Positions 12,001-17,370 of a stretch of 34,731 bases of DNA are shown one piece after another. The position numbers and the translations under genes were made by a program. The DNA comes from a virus: the IMG/VR virus record IMGVR_UViG_3300042448_001637, positions 1 through 34,731 of that record; one strand, given 5' to 3'. The notes under the pieces were generated by a model. The model saw only the letters and a program-made list of their open reading frames with translations, was not told where the DNA came from and made no database searches. The stretch's first letter is position 1, and each line of letters starts with the position of its first letter.

Positions 12001-13098
12001 ACTACCATCAACACCATTTAAACCAGAAGTACCAGTTGAACCGCTTTCACCTGAAACACCACTTGTACCAAAAGAACCATCCGCTCCTGAAGAACCGTCT
12101 GAACCAGTTGAACCGCTATCGCCACTTATACCTGAAGTTCCGTTGGAACCGTCATTACCGCTTTCGCCATTTGTTCCCGAAGAACCACTTTCACCTGATA
12201 TACCTGAAGTTCCAAAACTACCGTCTGCTCCTGAAGATCCATCTGAACCCGTGCTCCCACTTTCTCCACTAACACCAGATGTACCAAAGCTACCATCGTT
12301 ACCCGAACTACCATCTGTTCCTGTAGATCCGCTTTCACCCGAAATACCACTTGTACCAAAAGAACCATCATTCCCCGAAGAACCATCTGAACCAGTTGAA
12401 CCAGATTCACCTGATTGACCACTTGTTCCGTTAGAACCATCATTCCCCGAAGAACCATCTGTACCAGTTGATCCTGATTCCCCTGATTGACCAGAAGTAC
12501 CAAAACTACCGTCATTACCTGAAGAACCATCGGATCCTGTAGAACCGCTATCGCCACTTATACCTGAAGTTCCGTTGGAACCATCTGCACCACTTTCACC
12601 TGAAGTTCCAGTTGATCCTGATTCACCTGAAACACCAGAAGTACCAAAACTACCATCATTTCCTGAAGAACCATCTGATCCCGTTGAACCAGATGTTCCT
12701 GACTCACCAGAAGTACCGTAAGAACCACCTAAACCTGAATAACCTGAAGTACCAGCGGTACCAGATGTACCTGCTAATAAGGGTGAATAAGAATATTCAC
12801 CAGTAGCAGAATTAAACGACACGAAATAGTTTGGAGAACTATTTTCGGTCATACCAGTAACAAATAATTGATTTAGGGTGTATATCCCTTTAAGATCTTG
12901 GGTATTTTCCCACTGAAGTGTGGTATTATTCCAAACTAAAATGTCCCCTTCATTGGGGCCACTTATTACAACGTCTGATAGATCATCTATTCCAAGATTT
13001 TCTATAACGTCCTTTATATTCTGGAAGTTAGCATCTAATTCCGCATAGGATAGTGCCCTTCCTAGATCATCTCTAAGATAAATTGTTACTGTTGCCAT
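1..13098 (-). CDS. Giant collagen-like phage fibre protein, 3' end beyond window
   Basis: One minus-strand frame stays open from an ATG at 13098 to base 1: at least 4,366 codons, C-terminus missing. Residues 1-109 form a non-repetitive anchor containing LSYAELDANFQNI, a motif common at the N-terminus of phage tail fibres, and GDILVWNNTTLQW. From Gly110 (12771) the protein is Gly-X-Y triplets. Down to about 8770 they are strict, in a module of eight triplets (72 nt) approximating GTD GSS GND GSF GTS GIS GES GST. From about 8770 to 1 the triplet phase continues, but Ala, Ser, Gln, Arg or Asp often replaces Gly (GSSATSGTS, GLSQLSGSS, GTDGQSALSDTS). X and Y are mainly Ser, Thr, Asp, Asn and Glu; I found no Pro in the repeats I read. 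Likely a trimeric host-contact fibre; the tip or adhesin would lie outside the window. The gene follows clpC on the same strand after 90 nt. Confidence 0.9.
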   Translation of the reverse strand, partial: MATVTIYLRDDLGRALSYAELDANFQNIKDVIENLGIDDLSDVVISGPNEGDILVWNNTTLQWENTQDLKGIYTLNQLFVTGMTENSSPNYFVSFNSATGEYSYSPLLAGTSGTAGTSGYSGLGGSYGTSGESGTSGSTGSDGSSGNDGSFGTSGVSGESGSTGTSGESGADGSNGTSGISGDSGSTGSDGSSGNDGSFGTSGQSGESGSTGTDGSSGNDGSNGTSGQSGESGSTGSDGSSGNDGSFGTSGISGESGSTGTDGSSGNDGSFGTSGVSGESGSTGSDGSSGADGSFGTSGISGESGSSGTNGESGNDGSNGTSGISGDSGSTGSDGSSGADGSFGTSGVSGESGSTGTSGLNGVDGSSGVSGSDGTSGLSGVDGSFGTSGLSGESGSTGSDGSSGNDGSFGTSGQSGESGSTGTDGSSGNDGSFGTSGQSGESGSNGTSGESGNDGSNGTSGISGESGSTGTDGLSGADGSFGTSGQSGESGSTGTDGSSGDNGSNGTSGVSGESGSTGSDGSSGNDGSFGTSGLSGESGSTGSNGSSGNDGSFGTSGISGESGSTGTDGSSGNDGSNGTSGISGESGSTGSDGSSGNDGSFGTSGLSGESGSTGTNGSSGNDGSNGTSGESGESGSTGTDGTSGNDGSNGTSGISGESGSTGTDGSSGNDGSFGTSGVSGESGSTGSDGSSGNDGSFGTSGISGESGSTGTDGSSGNEGSNGTSGISGESGSTGSDGTSGNDGSFGTSGISGESGSTGTDGSSGNEGSNGTSGLSGESGSTGSDGSSGADGSFGTSGVSGESGSTGTSGLNGVDGSSGISGSDGTSGLSGVDGSFGTSGLSGESGSTGSNGSSGNDGSFGTSGESGTSGSTGSDGSSGNDGSFGTSGVSGESGSTGTDGSSGENGSFGTSGVSGESGSTGTDGSSGNDGSFGTSGISGESGSTGSDGSSGNDGSFGTSGVSGESGSNGTDGSSGNDGSNGTSGLSGESGSTGSDGTSGNDGSFGTSGLSGESGSTGTDGSSGNDGSFGTSGLSGESGSTGSDGSSGADGSFGTSGQSGESGSTGTDGSSGNDGSNGTSGLSGESGSTGTDGSSGLDGSFGTSGQSGESGSTGSDGSSGADGSFGTSGLSGESGSTGTNGSSGDNGSNGTSGVSGESGSTGSDGSSGNDGSNGTSGISGESGSTGTDGSSGNDGSFGTSGQSGESGSTGSDGTSGNDGSFGTSGVSGESGSTGSNGSSGDNGSNGTSGLSGESGSTGSDGSSGDNGSNGTSGVSGESGSTGSDGSSGNDGSNGTSGVSGESGSTGSDGSSGADGSFGTSGQSGESGSNGSDGSSGLNGVNGVSGVSGSDGTSGLSGVDGSNGTSGLSGESGSTGSDGSSGNDGSYGTSGQSGTSGSTGSDGSSGNDGSFGTSGLSGESGSTGTDGSSGNDGSNGTSGISGDSSSSGTSGSSGSNGTLGIDGESNLSSTSGTSGSSGSTGTSGIGGDSNLSSTSGTSGSSGSSGSTGTNGTAGASGLSQFSGSSGTAGSTGTNGTSGLSANSGSSATSGSSATSGSNGSSGASASSGTSATSGTAGSSGLSASSGSSATSGTNGTSGLAANSGSSATSATSGSSGSAGTSGASALSGSSATSGSSASSGTSATSGSSATSGTSATSGSSGASASSGTSASSGSSATSGTNGTSGLAANSGSSGSSASSGTSGTAGSSGSAGSSGASASSGTSASSGSSATSGTAGTSGLSANSGSSATSGSSATSGTTGTSGLSGSSKTSGSSGTSGSSGVDGADGISAISATSGTSGSSGTNGTGGLSGNSGSSATSGSSATSGTAGSSGLSSSAGSSATSGTSGSTGSAGSSGASASSGTSASSGSSATSGTNGTSGLAANSGSSGSAGSSGTSATSGSSGSAGSSGASASSGTSASSGSSATSGTNGTSGLAANSGSSATSGSSATSGTAGSSGLSASSGSSASSGTSGTSGSAGSSGASASSGTSASSGSSATSGTNGTSGLSSNSGSSATSGSSATSGTAGSSGLSASSGSSATSGTSGSSGSAGSSGASASSGTSASSGSSATSGTNGTSGLAANSGSSATSGSSATSGTSGSSGSSASSGTAGSSGNSNSSGSSGTSGSSATSGTNGTSGLSSNSGSSATSGSSATSGTAGSSGLSASSGSSATSGTAGSSGSAGSSGASASSGTSASSGSSATSGTNGTSGLSALSGSSATSGSSATSGTTGSSGLSASSGSSATSGTSGSSGSNGSSGASASSGTSASSGSSATSGTNGTSGLSSNSGSSATSGSSATSGTSGSSGLSSTSGSSGSSGSAGSTGSKGTSGQSADSGSSGSSGSTGTNGTSGLSANSGSSATSGSSATSGSSGSAGTSGASALSGSSATSGSSATSGTNGTSGLSANSGSSATSGSSATSGTAGSSGLSSSSGSSATSGTSGSTGSNGSSGLSASSGTSASSGSSATSGTNGTSGLSSNSGSSATSGSSATSGTAGSSGLSASSGSSATSGTSASSGSAGTSGASASSGTSASSGSSATSGTNGTSGLSANSGSSATSGSSATSGSNGSSGSSASSGTAGSSGNSNSSGTSGSSGSSATSGTSGSSGSAGTSGSSANSGSSASSGTSATSGSAGSNGTSGLSGNSGSSATSGSSATSGTTGTSGSSALSGSAGSAGTSATSGTAGSSGLSASSGSSATSGTAGSSGSNGSSGLSASSGTSASSGSSATSGTNGTSGLSANSGSSATSGSSATSGTSGSAGSSASSGTAGSSGASASSATSGTSGSSGSSASSGTSGSSALSGSSATSGTSATSGSAGSAGTSGISANSGSSATSGSSATSGTTGTSGRSGDSGSSASSGSSATSGTAGSSGLSSSSGSSATSGTSGSTGSNGSSGASASSGTSASSGSSATSGTNGTSGLAANSGSSGTSASSGTTGTAGTNGLSQLSGSSATSGSSATSGTAGSSGLSASSGSAGSSATSGTTGTSGSSALSGSAGSSATSGSSGSTGSTGTSGASANSGSSATSGSSATSGTNGTSGLGRLSGSSATAGTSGTSGTDGQSALSDTSGTSGSSGSTGTSGTDGQSGLSRSSGTSGSSGSSGSTGTNGTSGLSSNSGSSATSGSSATSGTTGTSGSSALSGSAGSAGTSATSGTAGSSGLSATSGSAGTSATSGSSGSAGTSGASALSGSSATSGSSGSTGTAGTSGVSANSGSSATSGSSATSGTIGTSGLSRLSGSSATAGTSGTSGTDGVSATSDTSGTSGSSGSTGTSGTDGQSALSKSSGTSGSSGSSGSTGTNGTSGLSSNSGSSATSGSSATSGTTGTSGSSALSGSAGSAGSSATSGTSGSSGLSASSGSAGTSASSGSTGSAGTSGLSANSGSSATSGSSATSGTVGTSGLSQLSGSSGSAGTSATSGTSGSSGSSGSAGTDGASALSRSSGTSGSSGSTGTNGTSGLSSNSGSSATSGTSATSGSAGTVGSSALSGSSGSAGSSATAGTSGSSGSAGTSGLSANSGSSATSGSSATSGTNGTSGLGRLSGSSATAGTSGTSGTDGQSALSDTSGTSGSSGSTGTSGTDGQSSLSRSSGTSGSSGSTGSNGTNGASANSGSSATSGSSATSGTVGTSGLSQLSGSSGSAGTSATSGTSGSSGSSGTSGTDGASALSKSSGTSGSSGSSGSTGTNGTSGLSSNSGSSGTSASSGTSGTTGTVGSSALSGSAGSSGSSGSSATSGTAGSSGLSGSAGSSATSGSSGSTGSTGTSGASANSGSSATSGSSATSGTAGTSGLGRLSGSSATAGTSGTSGTDGVSALSDTSGTSGSSGSTGTSGTDGLSGLSRSSGSSGTAGSSGSTGTNGTSGLSSNSGSSATAGSSATSGTAGTSGVSQLSGSSGSAGTSATSGTSGSSGSSGSAGTDGASALSRSSGTSGSSGSTGTNGTNGASANSGSSATAGSSATSGTAGTSGLSSLSGSSGSAGSSATSGTSGSNGTAGNSGLSQLSGSSASSGSSGTNGTSGLSRSSGSSGTSGSSGTNGTDGQSSLSRSSGTSGSSGSTGTNGTNGASANSGSSATSGSSATSGTIGTSGLSQLSGSAGTSGSSASSGTSGTVGSSALSGSAGSAGSSGTSGTAGSSALSGSAGSSATSGSSGSTGSNGTSGASANSGSSATSGSSATSGTNGTSGLGRLSGSSATAGTSGTSGTDGQSALSDTSGTSGSSGSTGTSGTDGQSSLSRSSGTSGSSGSTGSNGTSGASANSGSSATSGSSATSGTVGTSGLSQLSGSSGSAGSSATSGTSGSSGSSASSGSAGTSGQSANSGSSGTSASSGSTGTNGTAGLSGLSQLSGSSASSGSSGTTGTAGTNGSSRLSGSSATA

Positions 13099-13166
13099 TT
13101 ATATATGTTAGTTTAAACTTACTAACATATAAATAGTACTAAAACTCAATAAGGCAACAGTAACAA
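13083..13166 (-). promoter_or_regulatory. Nested inverted repeats at the fibre start codon
   Basis: TTGTTACTGTTGCC at 13083-13096 is a perfect 14-bp inverted repeat of GGCAACAGTAACAA at 13153-13166. In the fibre mRNA the 3' arm is made of the first codons, beginning at the G of the ATG, and the 5' arm lies about 55 nt upstream. Inside the loop is a second perfect stem of 11 bp (13102-13112 with 13121-13131, 8-nt loop). Folding would bury the initiation region, so translational control, or protection of the 3' end of the preceding clpC message, is plausible. The structure is seen directly; the function is inferred. Confidence 0.7.
13129..13136 (-). promoter_or_regulatory. CTATTTAT, variant of a recurrent upstream motif
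   Basis: Read on the minus strand this is CTATTTAT, 30 nt before the fibre ATG. It differs by one base from ATATTTAT, which occurs upstream of five other genes in the window. No TTG-N19/20-TAnnTTTG promoter was found here, so the fibre may use a phage-specific promoter or read-through from clpC. Confidence 0.3.
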
Positions 13167-13188
13167 GTTTTTTTTTACTTATTTTTTT

Positions 13189-15654
13189 TTACTCCGTAAT
13201 ACTCACGTTTATTTTTTCAACCTTAGTATTATAGGTTATAACTATTTTACCAGATTTAGGCATTTGTTTACGTAACATTTCGTCAGAAATAGGATCCTCA
13301 ACATATTTTTGTATGGTTCTTTGGATCTCTCTTGCCCCATATAATTTATTAAAACCTTTTTCTAAAATAAAATCTTTAGTTTTTTTATCAATTTTAACAG
13401 TAAAGCCGATTTTATTTAAATGATTCTCAAAATCTTTTAATTGTAAATCAATGATTTTAATCACATCATCTTGTGTTAAGTAATTAAAATAGACAATCTC
13501 ATCCAAACGATTAATAAATTCTGGTTTAAAAGTTTTCTTAAGATTTTTTTCAATAATACTTTTTGAATTAGTATTGGACTCAGTTTCAGAATCACTAAAA
13601 CCAATCTTTGTACCAAAATCTTGAACTTCTTTTAACCCAATATTTGAAGTCATGATAATAATGGTGTTTTTAAAGTTAATTTTTCTACCATTACCATCAG
13701 TTAGGAAACCTTCATCCAATAGTTGGAGCATTACGTTAAAAATATCTGGGTGAGCTTTTTCAATCTCGTCAAATAAAACCAAAGAGTATGGTTTATTCTT
13801 AACTTTCTCGGTTAATTGACCACCTTCATTGTAACCAACATATCCTGGGGGCGCTCCAATCAATTTACTAATGTTAAATTTTTCAGAATATTCTGACATA
13901 TCAACACGAATGATAGCATTCTGTGAGCCAAAAACTTTCTCAGCCAAAGATTTCGCTAATTCCGTTTTACCAACACCAGTTGGTCCGATAAATAAGAATG
14001 AACCGATTGGTTTAGATTGTTTTCTAATACCAGTTCTATTTCTTTTAATAGATGAAACTACTTTATCAATTGCATCTGACTGACCAATTACACAATTAGC
14101 TAATTCTTTATCCATTGATAATAACCTAGTTATTTCATTTTCAGATACTTTGCTAACAGGTATACCAGTCATCATTGAGACAACTTCAGAAATCATATCC
14201 GCATCAACAATATTCCTTTTATCATTAATCGATAATTTCCAAACCGAATTTTCTTTTTCTAATTCAGTTATAATTTTCTTTTCTTGGTCACGAAGTTGTG
14301 CAGCTTGTTCAAAATTTTGCGTTTTAACAACAAGTTGTTTTTGTTCCTTGATGTCTTTTAATTTAGTCTCAAGGTCTTTAATTTTTTGTGGTGCCTTAAT
14401 TGCAACCTGAGTTCTTGAACCAGCTTCATCCATAATGTCGATAGCTTTATCAGGGAACTCTCTATTTGTAATGTAACGATCGGCCAATGCAATGATTTCA
14501 TTAATAGCCTCTTCGGTATAAGTTACCTTATGGAAATCTTCATACCTTTCTTTAATATTCATCAAGATTTGTTTCGTCTCATCCAATTGAGGTGGGTTAA
14601 CCATAACTTTTTGGAATCTACGATCCAGCGCACCATCTTTTTCAATATGCTCACGATACTCGTCAAGAGTTGTAGCACCAATACATTGAAGTTCACCACG
14701 TGCTAAAGCTGGTTTAAATACGTTTGCAGCGTCCAAAGAACCAGAAGAGTTACCAGCACCAACGATTGTATGTAATTCATCAATAAAAAGGATTACATTT
14801 GGGTTATCCTTAGCTTCATCAACGATTGCTTTAATTCTCTCTTCGAATTGACCACGATATTTTGTACCAGCAACTAACGATGTCATGTCCAATGTTACGA
14901 CACGTTTATTCATTAAAGGCCTTGGGCAATCACCATTTGCGATTTTAATTGCCAAGCTTTCAGCGATAGCTGTTTTACCAACACCTGGATCACCAATAAG
15001 GATTGGGTTATTTTTCTTTCTTCTCGTTAGAATTTGACAAACTCTTTCCACCTCAGAACTACGACCAATAACTGGGTCTAATTTACCCTCTTGCGCTAAC
15101 ACAGTTAAATCACGGCCAAAATTATCCAACGTTGGTGTTTTTGATTTAATATTTTTATTAGCCTCATTTAATGGTTTTCTATCCTTAGGGATTTCATCAT
15201 CATTAGAAAATATACTCGATTGAGGTGTTGACAACTGTTTAATTTTTTTAGCAATAAACGTTTTTGTTAAACCATATTCCTTGAATAATTTAACAATCGC
15301 ATTATCTTTCTCCATCGAAATTAGAAAAAATAACTCAACTGTAATGTGGTCAGTGGGTTTTTTTCTAACAATACACTCTTTTATTATTTCCTGTAATTCT
15401 GGTTCAAACGGTAAGATACCATCTTGTTTATCGCTTGATGAATCCGACAATCTCTTATTAATGTCGTTTAAATCATTAACCATTACGTCAAAATCAAGGA
15501 CTTTGTTCTTAATAACCTCATATATCATATTCTCAGTAGTGAGAATACCAAATATAACATGCTGTAACCTAAGCATTGAATCGTTGTACTTAATTGCCAC
15601 GGATTGCCCTCTGGTAAAGGCGCTTCTCAATTCGTTTGTCATTTTTTCTTTCAT
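13189..15654 (-). CDS. clpC: ClpC-type Hsp100 AAA+ unfoldase
   Basis: 821 aa, the usual ClpC length. A diverged Clp N-domain (about 1-145) is followed by AAA-1 with Walker A GDPGVGKT (221-228) and Walker B ILFIDE (288-293), a short middle domain with a UVR-like [14 protein letters not shown] (447-460), and AAA-2 with Walker A GPTGVGKT (557-564), Walker [11 protein letters not shown] (626-635) and sensor-2 GAREI (773-777). The short middle domain argues against ClpB. KIGF (683-686) matches the IGF/IGL loop by which ClpA, ClpC and ClpX dock on ClpP, so the protein could feed substrates to the host ClpP; no clpP is visible here. Start: the ATG lies 20 nt downstream of a consensus Bacteroidota promoter. 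The gene lies directly upstream of the giant fibre gene, so a role in folding or quality control during infection is possible but unproven. Confidence 0.93.
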   Translation of the reverse strand: MKEKMTNELRSAFTRGQSVAIKYNDSMLRLQHVIFGILTTENMIYEVIKNKVLDFDVMVNDLNDINKRLSDSSSDKQDGILPFEPELQEIIKECIVRKKPTDHITVELFFLISMEKDNAIVKLFKEYGLTKTFIAKKIKQLSTPQSSIFSNDDEIPKDRKPLNEANKNIKSKTPTLDNFGRDLTVLAQEGKLDPVIGRSSEVERVCQILTRRKKNNPILIGDPGVGKTAIAESLAIKIANGDCPRPLMNKRVVTLDMTSLVAGTKYRGQFEERIKAIVDEAKDNPNVILFIDELHTIVGAGNSSGSLDAANVFKPALARGELQCIGATTLDEYREHIEKDGALDRRFQKVMVNPPQLDETKQILMNIKERYEDFHKVTYTEEAINEIIALADRYITNREFPDKAIDIMDEAGSRTQVAIKAPQKIKDLETKLKDIKEQKQLVVKTQNFEQAAQLRDQEKKIITELEKENSVWKLSINDKRNIVDADMISEVVSMMTGIPVSKVSENEITRLLSMDKELANCVIGQSDAIDKVVSSIKRNRTGIRKQSKPIGSFLFIGPTGVGKTELAKSLAEKVFGSQNAIIRVDMSEYSEKFNISKLIGAPPGYVGYNEGGQLTEKVKNKPYSLVLFDEIEKAHPDIFNVMLQLLDEGFLTDGNGRKINFKNTIIIMTSNIGLKEVQDFGTKIGFSDSETESNTNSKSIIEKNLKKTFKPEFINRLDEIVYFNYLTQDDVIKIIDLQLKDFENHLNKIGFTVKIDKKTKDFILEKGFNKLYGAREIQRTIQKYVEDPISDEMLRKQMPKSGKIVITYNTKVEKINVSITE

Positions 15655-15674
15655 GTGCGAGTATATATTTTATG

Positions 15675-15704
15675 CAAAGATAGTAATAATCTTGACATAA
15701 CCAA
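15675..15704 (-). promoter_or_regulatory. Consensus Bacteroidota promoter for clpC
   Basis: On the minus strand: TTG (15704-15702), 19 nt, TATCTTTG (15682-15675), matching the Bacteroidota consensus TTG-N17-23-TAnnTTTG. The clpC ATG is 20 nt downstream. It overlaps the plus-strand promoter at 15692-15722. Confidence 0.8.
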
Positions 15705-15722
15705 ACTTTTTACCTATTTTTG
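15692..15722 (+). promoter_or_regulatory. Consensus Bacteroidota promoter for the KTSC/oxygenase operon
   Basis: TTG (15692-15694), 20 nt, TATTTTTG (15715-15722), followed after 15 nt by the ATG at 15738. The upstream elements of this and the clpC promoter interlock, so RNA polymerase is unlikely to occupy both at once. Confidence 0.75.
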
Positions 15723-15737
15723 TTAAAAATAAATATT

Positions 15738-15989
15738 ATGGAAAAAACAACAATCTATTTTAAGGATGGTAATTTCATCGAATACTCCAATCACGATTTA
15801 AACAAAATTGTGTCTATGATCAGCGGTAATCATTTAATTATAACAACAAAATCCACAGAAGAAACTGATAATGGGCCAGTTATCATTAACAATACGATTG
15901 TATATGAATTGGATAAGATAAAAAACTTTGTAAAAATAACACCAACAGTAAAATTTAACATCGAAGAAGAAAATGTCAGTAACAAGTAA
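15738..15989 (+). CDS. Small phage protein of unknown function, 83 aa
   Basis: First gene of the plus-strand operon. The ATG at 15738 is preferred over an upstream TTG at 15720 because that TTG overlaps the -7 promoter element. The protein begins MEKTTIYFKDGNFIEY and ends in an acidic NIEEENVSNK tail. No signal peptide, membrane segment or recognised motif; it looks like a small soluble alpha/beta protein. Its end overlaps the KTSC gene by 17 nt in another frame, suggesting coupled translation. Confidence 0.75.
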   Translation: MEKTTIYFKDGNFIEYSNHDLNKIVSMISGNHLIITTKSTEETDNGPVIINNTIVYELDKIKNFVKITPTVKFNIEEENVSNK

Positions 15990-16215
15990 ACAGTATTTGG
16001 GTGAGAACGTTGTAGTTTCGTATGAAAGCTCAAATATTAAAGAAGGTAAGTACAATACCAACACTAAAAAACTACAAGTAACATTTAATAACGGTGCGAT
16101 CTATGAGTATGATGATGTACCTCATGAAACTTTTGCTGCTATGAATTTAGCGGAAAGTCAAGGTAAATATTTTAATAGTAATATCGCAAAATCATTCACC
16201 TATAGAAAAATTTAA
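15973..16215 (+). CDS. KTSC-domain protein
   Basis: 80 aa, essentially one KTSC domain: VVVSYESSNIKEGKYN, then LQVTFNNGAIYEYDDVP, then AESQGKYFNSNIAKSFTYRKI. This fits the family pattern of a Ser-Ser element, an F-x-x-G-x-x-Y-x-Y-x-x-V-P strand pair and a C-terminal S-x-G-x-Y/F-x-N segment. KTSC proteins are small, common in phages and bacteria, and some are linked to nucleic-acid metabolism; the exact role is unknown. It overlaps the previous gene by 17 nt and the next starts 4 nt downstream. Confidence 0.85.
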   Translation: MSVTSKQYLGENVVVSYESSNIKEGKYNTNTKKLQVTFNNGAIYEYDDVPHETFAAMNLAESQGKYFNSNIAKSFTYRKI

Positions 16216-16218
16216 CCT

Positions 16219-16683
16219 ATGTACGTTGATGTAAGATATGAATCAAGAGCTAATATAACTTTCCATAATATGGCGAAGGTTTCCATACGTGGTAACCAAA
16301 ATTACCTTGTTAAATGGTATTATAATGATGAGTTTTTCGGTGAAATGTTCTTAAATGGTGGAACATGGGGGGCTTATCCGATGAATGAGATAGGTAATTG
16401 GAGAGTGGAATTTTGGCAAGAAAATAGATTAATATACACCTACACCAATATACTTGAAAAAAATAATATTCTTATATTATTTGATAATGATGGTAATGAT
16501 TTTGGTGAATTCGCCAGAAAAGTTAAAGAATATTCTGATGACATATCAAATAGATTTGGTTGTAACACCTTTGTTTTCTTTAAAAATTCGGAATTATGTG
16601 ATTTTACCGATCATAAGGGTATACCATTAAGATTAAATGATGATATTAACAGCTTTAAAATTATTTATAACAAAATATTATAA
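16219..16683 (+). CDS. Unknown phage protein, 154 aa
   Basis: Acidic, aromatic-rich soluble protein beginning MYVDVRYESRANITF. The N-terminal half (WYYNDEFFGEMFLNGGTWG, then NWRVEFWQENRLIY) looks like an all-beta domain; the C-terminal half (NNILILFDNDGNDFGEFARK) looks alpha/beta. I do not recognise the family. The stop overlaps the oxygenase start by one base (TAATG), which points to coupled expression, so a partner role with the oxygenase is possible but unsupported. Confidence 0.75.
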   Translation: MYVDVRYESRANITFHNMAKVSIRGNQNYLVKWYYNDEFFGEMFLNGGTWGAYPMNEIGNWRVEFWQENRLIYTYTNILEKNNILILFDNDGNDFGEFARKVKEYSDDISNRFGCNTFVFFKNSELCDFTDHKGIPLRLNDDINSFKIIYNKIL

Positions 16684-17345
16684 TGGATAATTTAATTAAA
16701 ATATACGAAAACACTATTCCTAGAGAAGTTTGTGATTTTATCATAAACGAATTTGAAACATCTAAAAACCAAACGGAAGGTATTAGCGGTGCTGGTGTTA
16801 ATAAACTCGTTAAATCCTCAACAGATTTGATGATTCACTTAAATCTGGATAACCCAAATTGGTTATATATCTATGATTACTTAAGAGAAAATTTATTGGG
16901 TAATCTTGTTGAATATATTGAACAAAACAGTTTTATGACAATTACTGGTGGGTTTGCATCAAAAGCCTCTGCCGTGAGAACAGCTCAATCTTGTTATATT
17001 GCTGGTAATAACGGCCAACCACATATGCAAATGCAGAGATATATCGATGACCAAGGATATTATGCCTGGCACCATGAAAATGAGGGCGGCACAACGGCTA
17101 AAAGAGAATTATTTTTTATTTATTATCTAAATGATGTTGATGGTGGTGAAACTGAATTTAAATTTAACCAGCAAAAAGTAAAACCAGAAACTGGTAAATT
17201 AGTTATAGCCCCAGCCTTATGGACACACAAACATCGTGGTAATCCCCCACAAAATGGTCAATACAAATATATCATCACAGGTTGGATCGAAAAAAAGGAT
17301 GAACACTATATTTCTGAAGAATTTGAGGAAGATTACTTAATTTAA
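16683..17345 (+). CDS. 2-oxoglutarate/Fe(II) oxygenase, prolyl 4-hydroxylase-like
   Basis: 220 aa with a C-terminal double-stranded beta-helix fold. Visible active-site elements: YYAWHHENEGG giving the HxE iron ligands His130 and Glu132, YYLNDVDGGETEF (148-159), the distal His184 in THKHRGNPP, and Lys195 in KYIITGW to bind 2-oxoglutarate. This is the phage P4H-like pattern also known from marine myoviruses. Such enzymes hydroxylate Pro or other side chains; the substrate here is unknown. The obvious neighbour candidate, the collagen-like fibre, has no Pro in the repeats I read, so another residue or protein must be considered. Fourth gene of the operon, start overlapping the previous stop. 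Confidence 0.88.
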   Translation: MDNLIKIYENTIPREVCDFIINEFETSKNQTEGISGAGVNKLVKSSTDLMIHLNLDNPNWLYIYDYLRENLLGNLVEYIEQNSFMTITGGFASKASAVRTAQSCYIAGNNGQPHMQMQRYIDDQGYYAWHHENEGGTTAKRELFFIYYLNDVDGGETEFKFNQQKVKPETGKLVIAPALWTHKHRGNPPQNGQYKYIITGWIEKKDEHYISEEFEEDYLI

Positions 17346-17354
17346 CCGAAAATA

Positions 17355-17368
17355 CAGATATTTATCTG
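17355..17368 (+). promoter_or_regulatory. Palindrome CAGATA-TT-TATCTG before the nucleotidyltransferase
   Basis: Perfect 6-bp arms around TT, ending 2 nt before the ATG at 17371. It contains ATATTTAT, the motif seen upstream of several other genes. It could be an operator or part of a phage promoter. A similar 14-mer, CTTATA-TT-TATAAG, lies at 18131. Confidence 0.45.
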
Positions 17369-17370
17369 AT

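Noticed and set aside
1-12771. The repeat tract as a CRISPR array or tandem non-coding satellite.
   Set aside because: Units are 9-nt based, have no spacer structure and keep one reading frame throughout with a three-residue Gly period.
13083-13190. Plus-strand terminator formed by the 14-bp arms and the T run that follows.
   Set aside because: The loop is about 56 nt and no plus-strand transcription unit ends here; a role in the minus-strand fibre mRNA is simpler.
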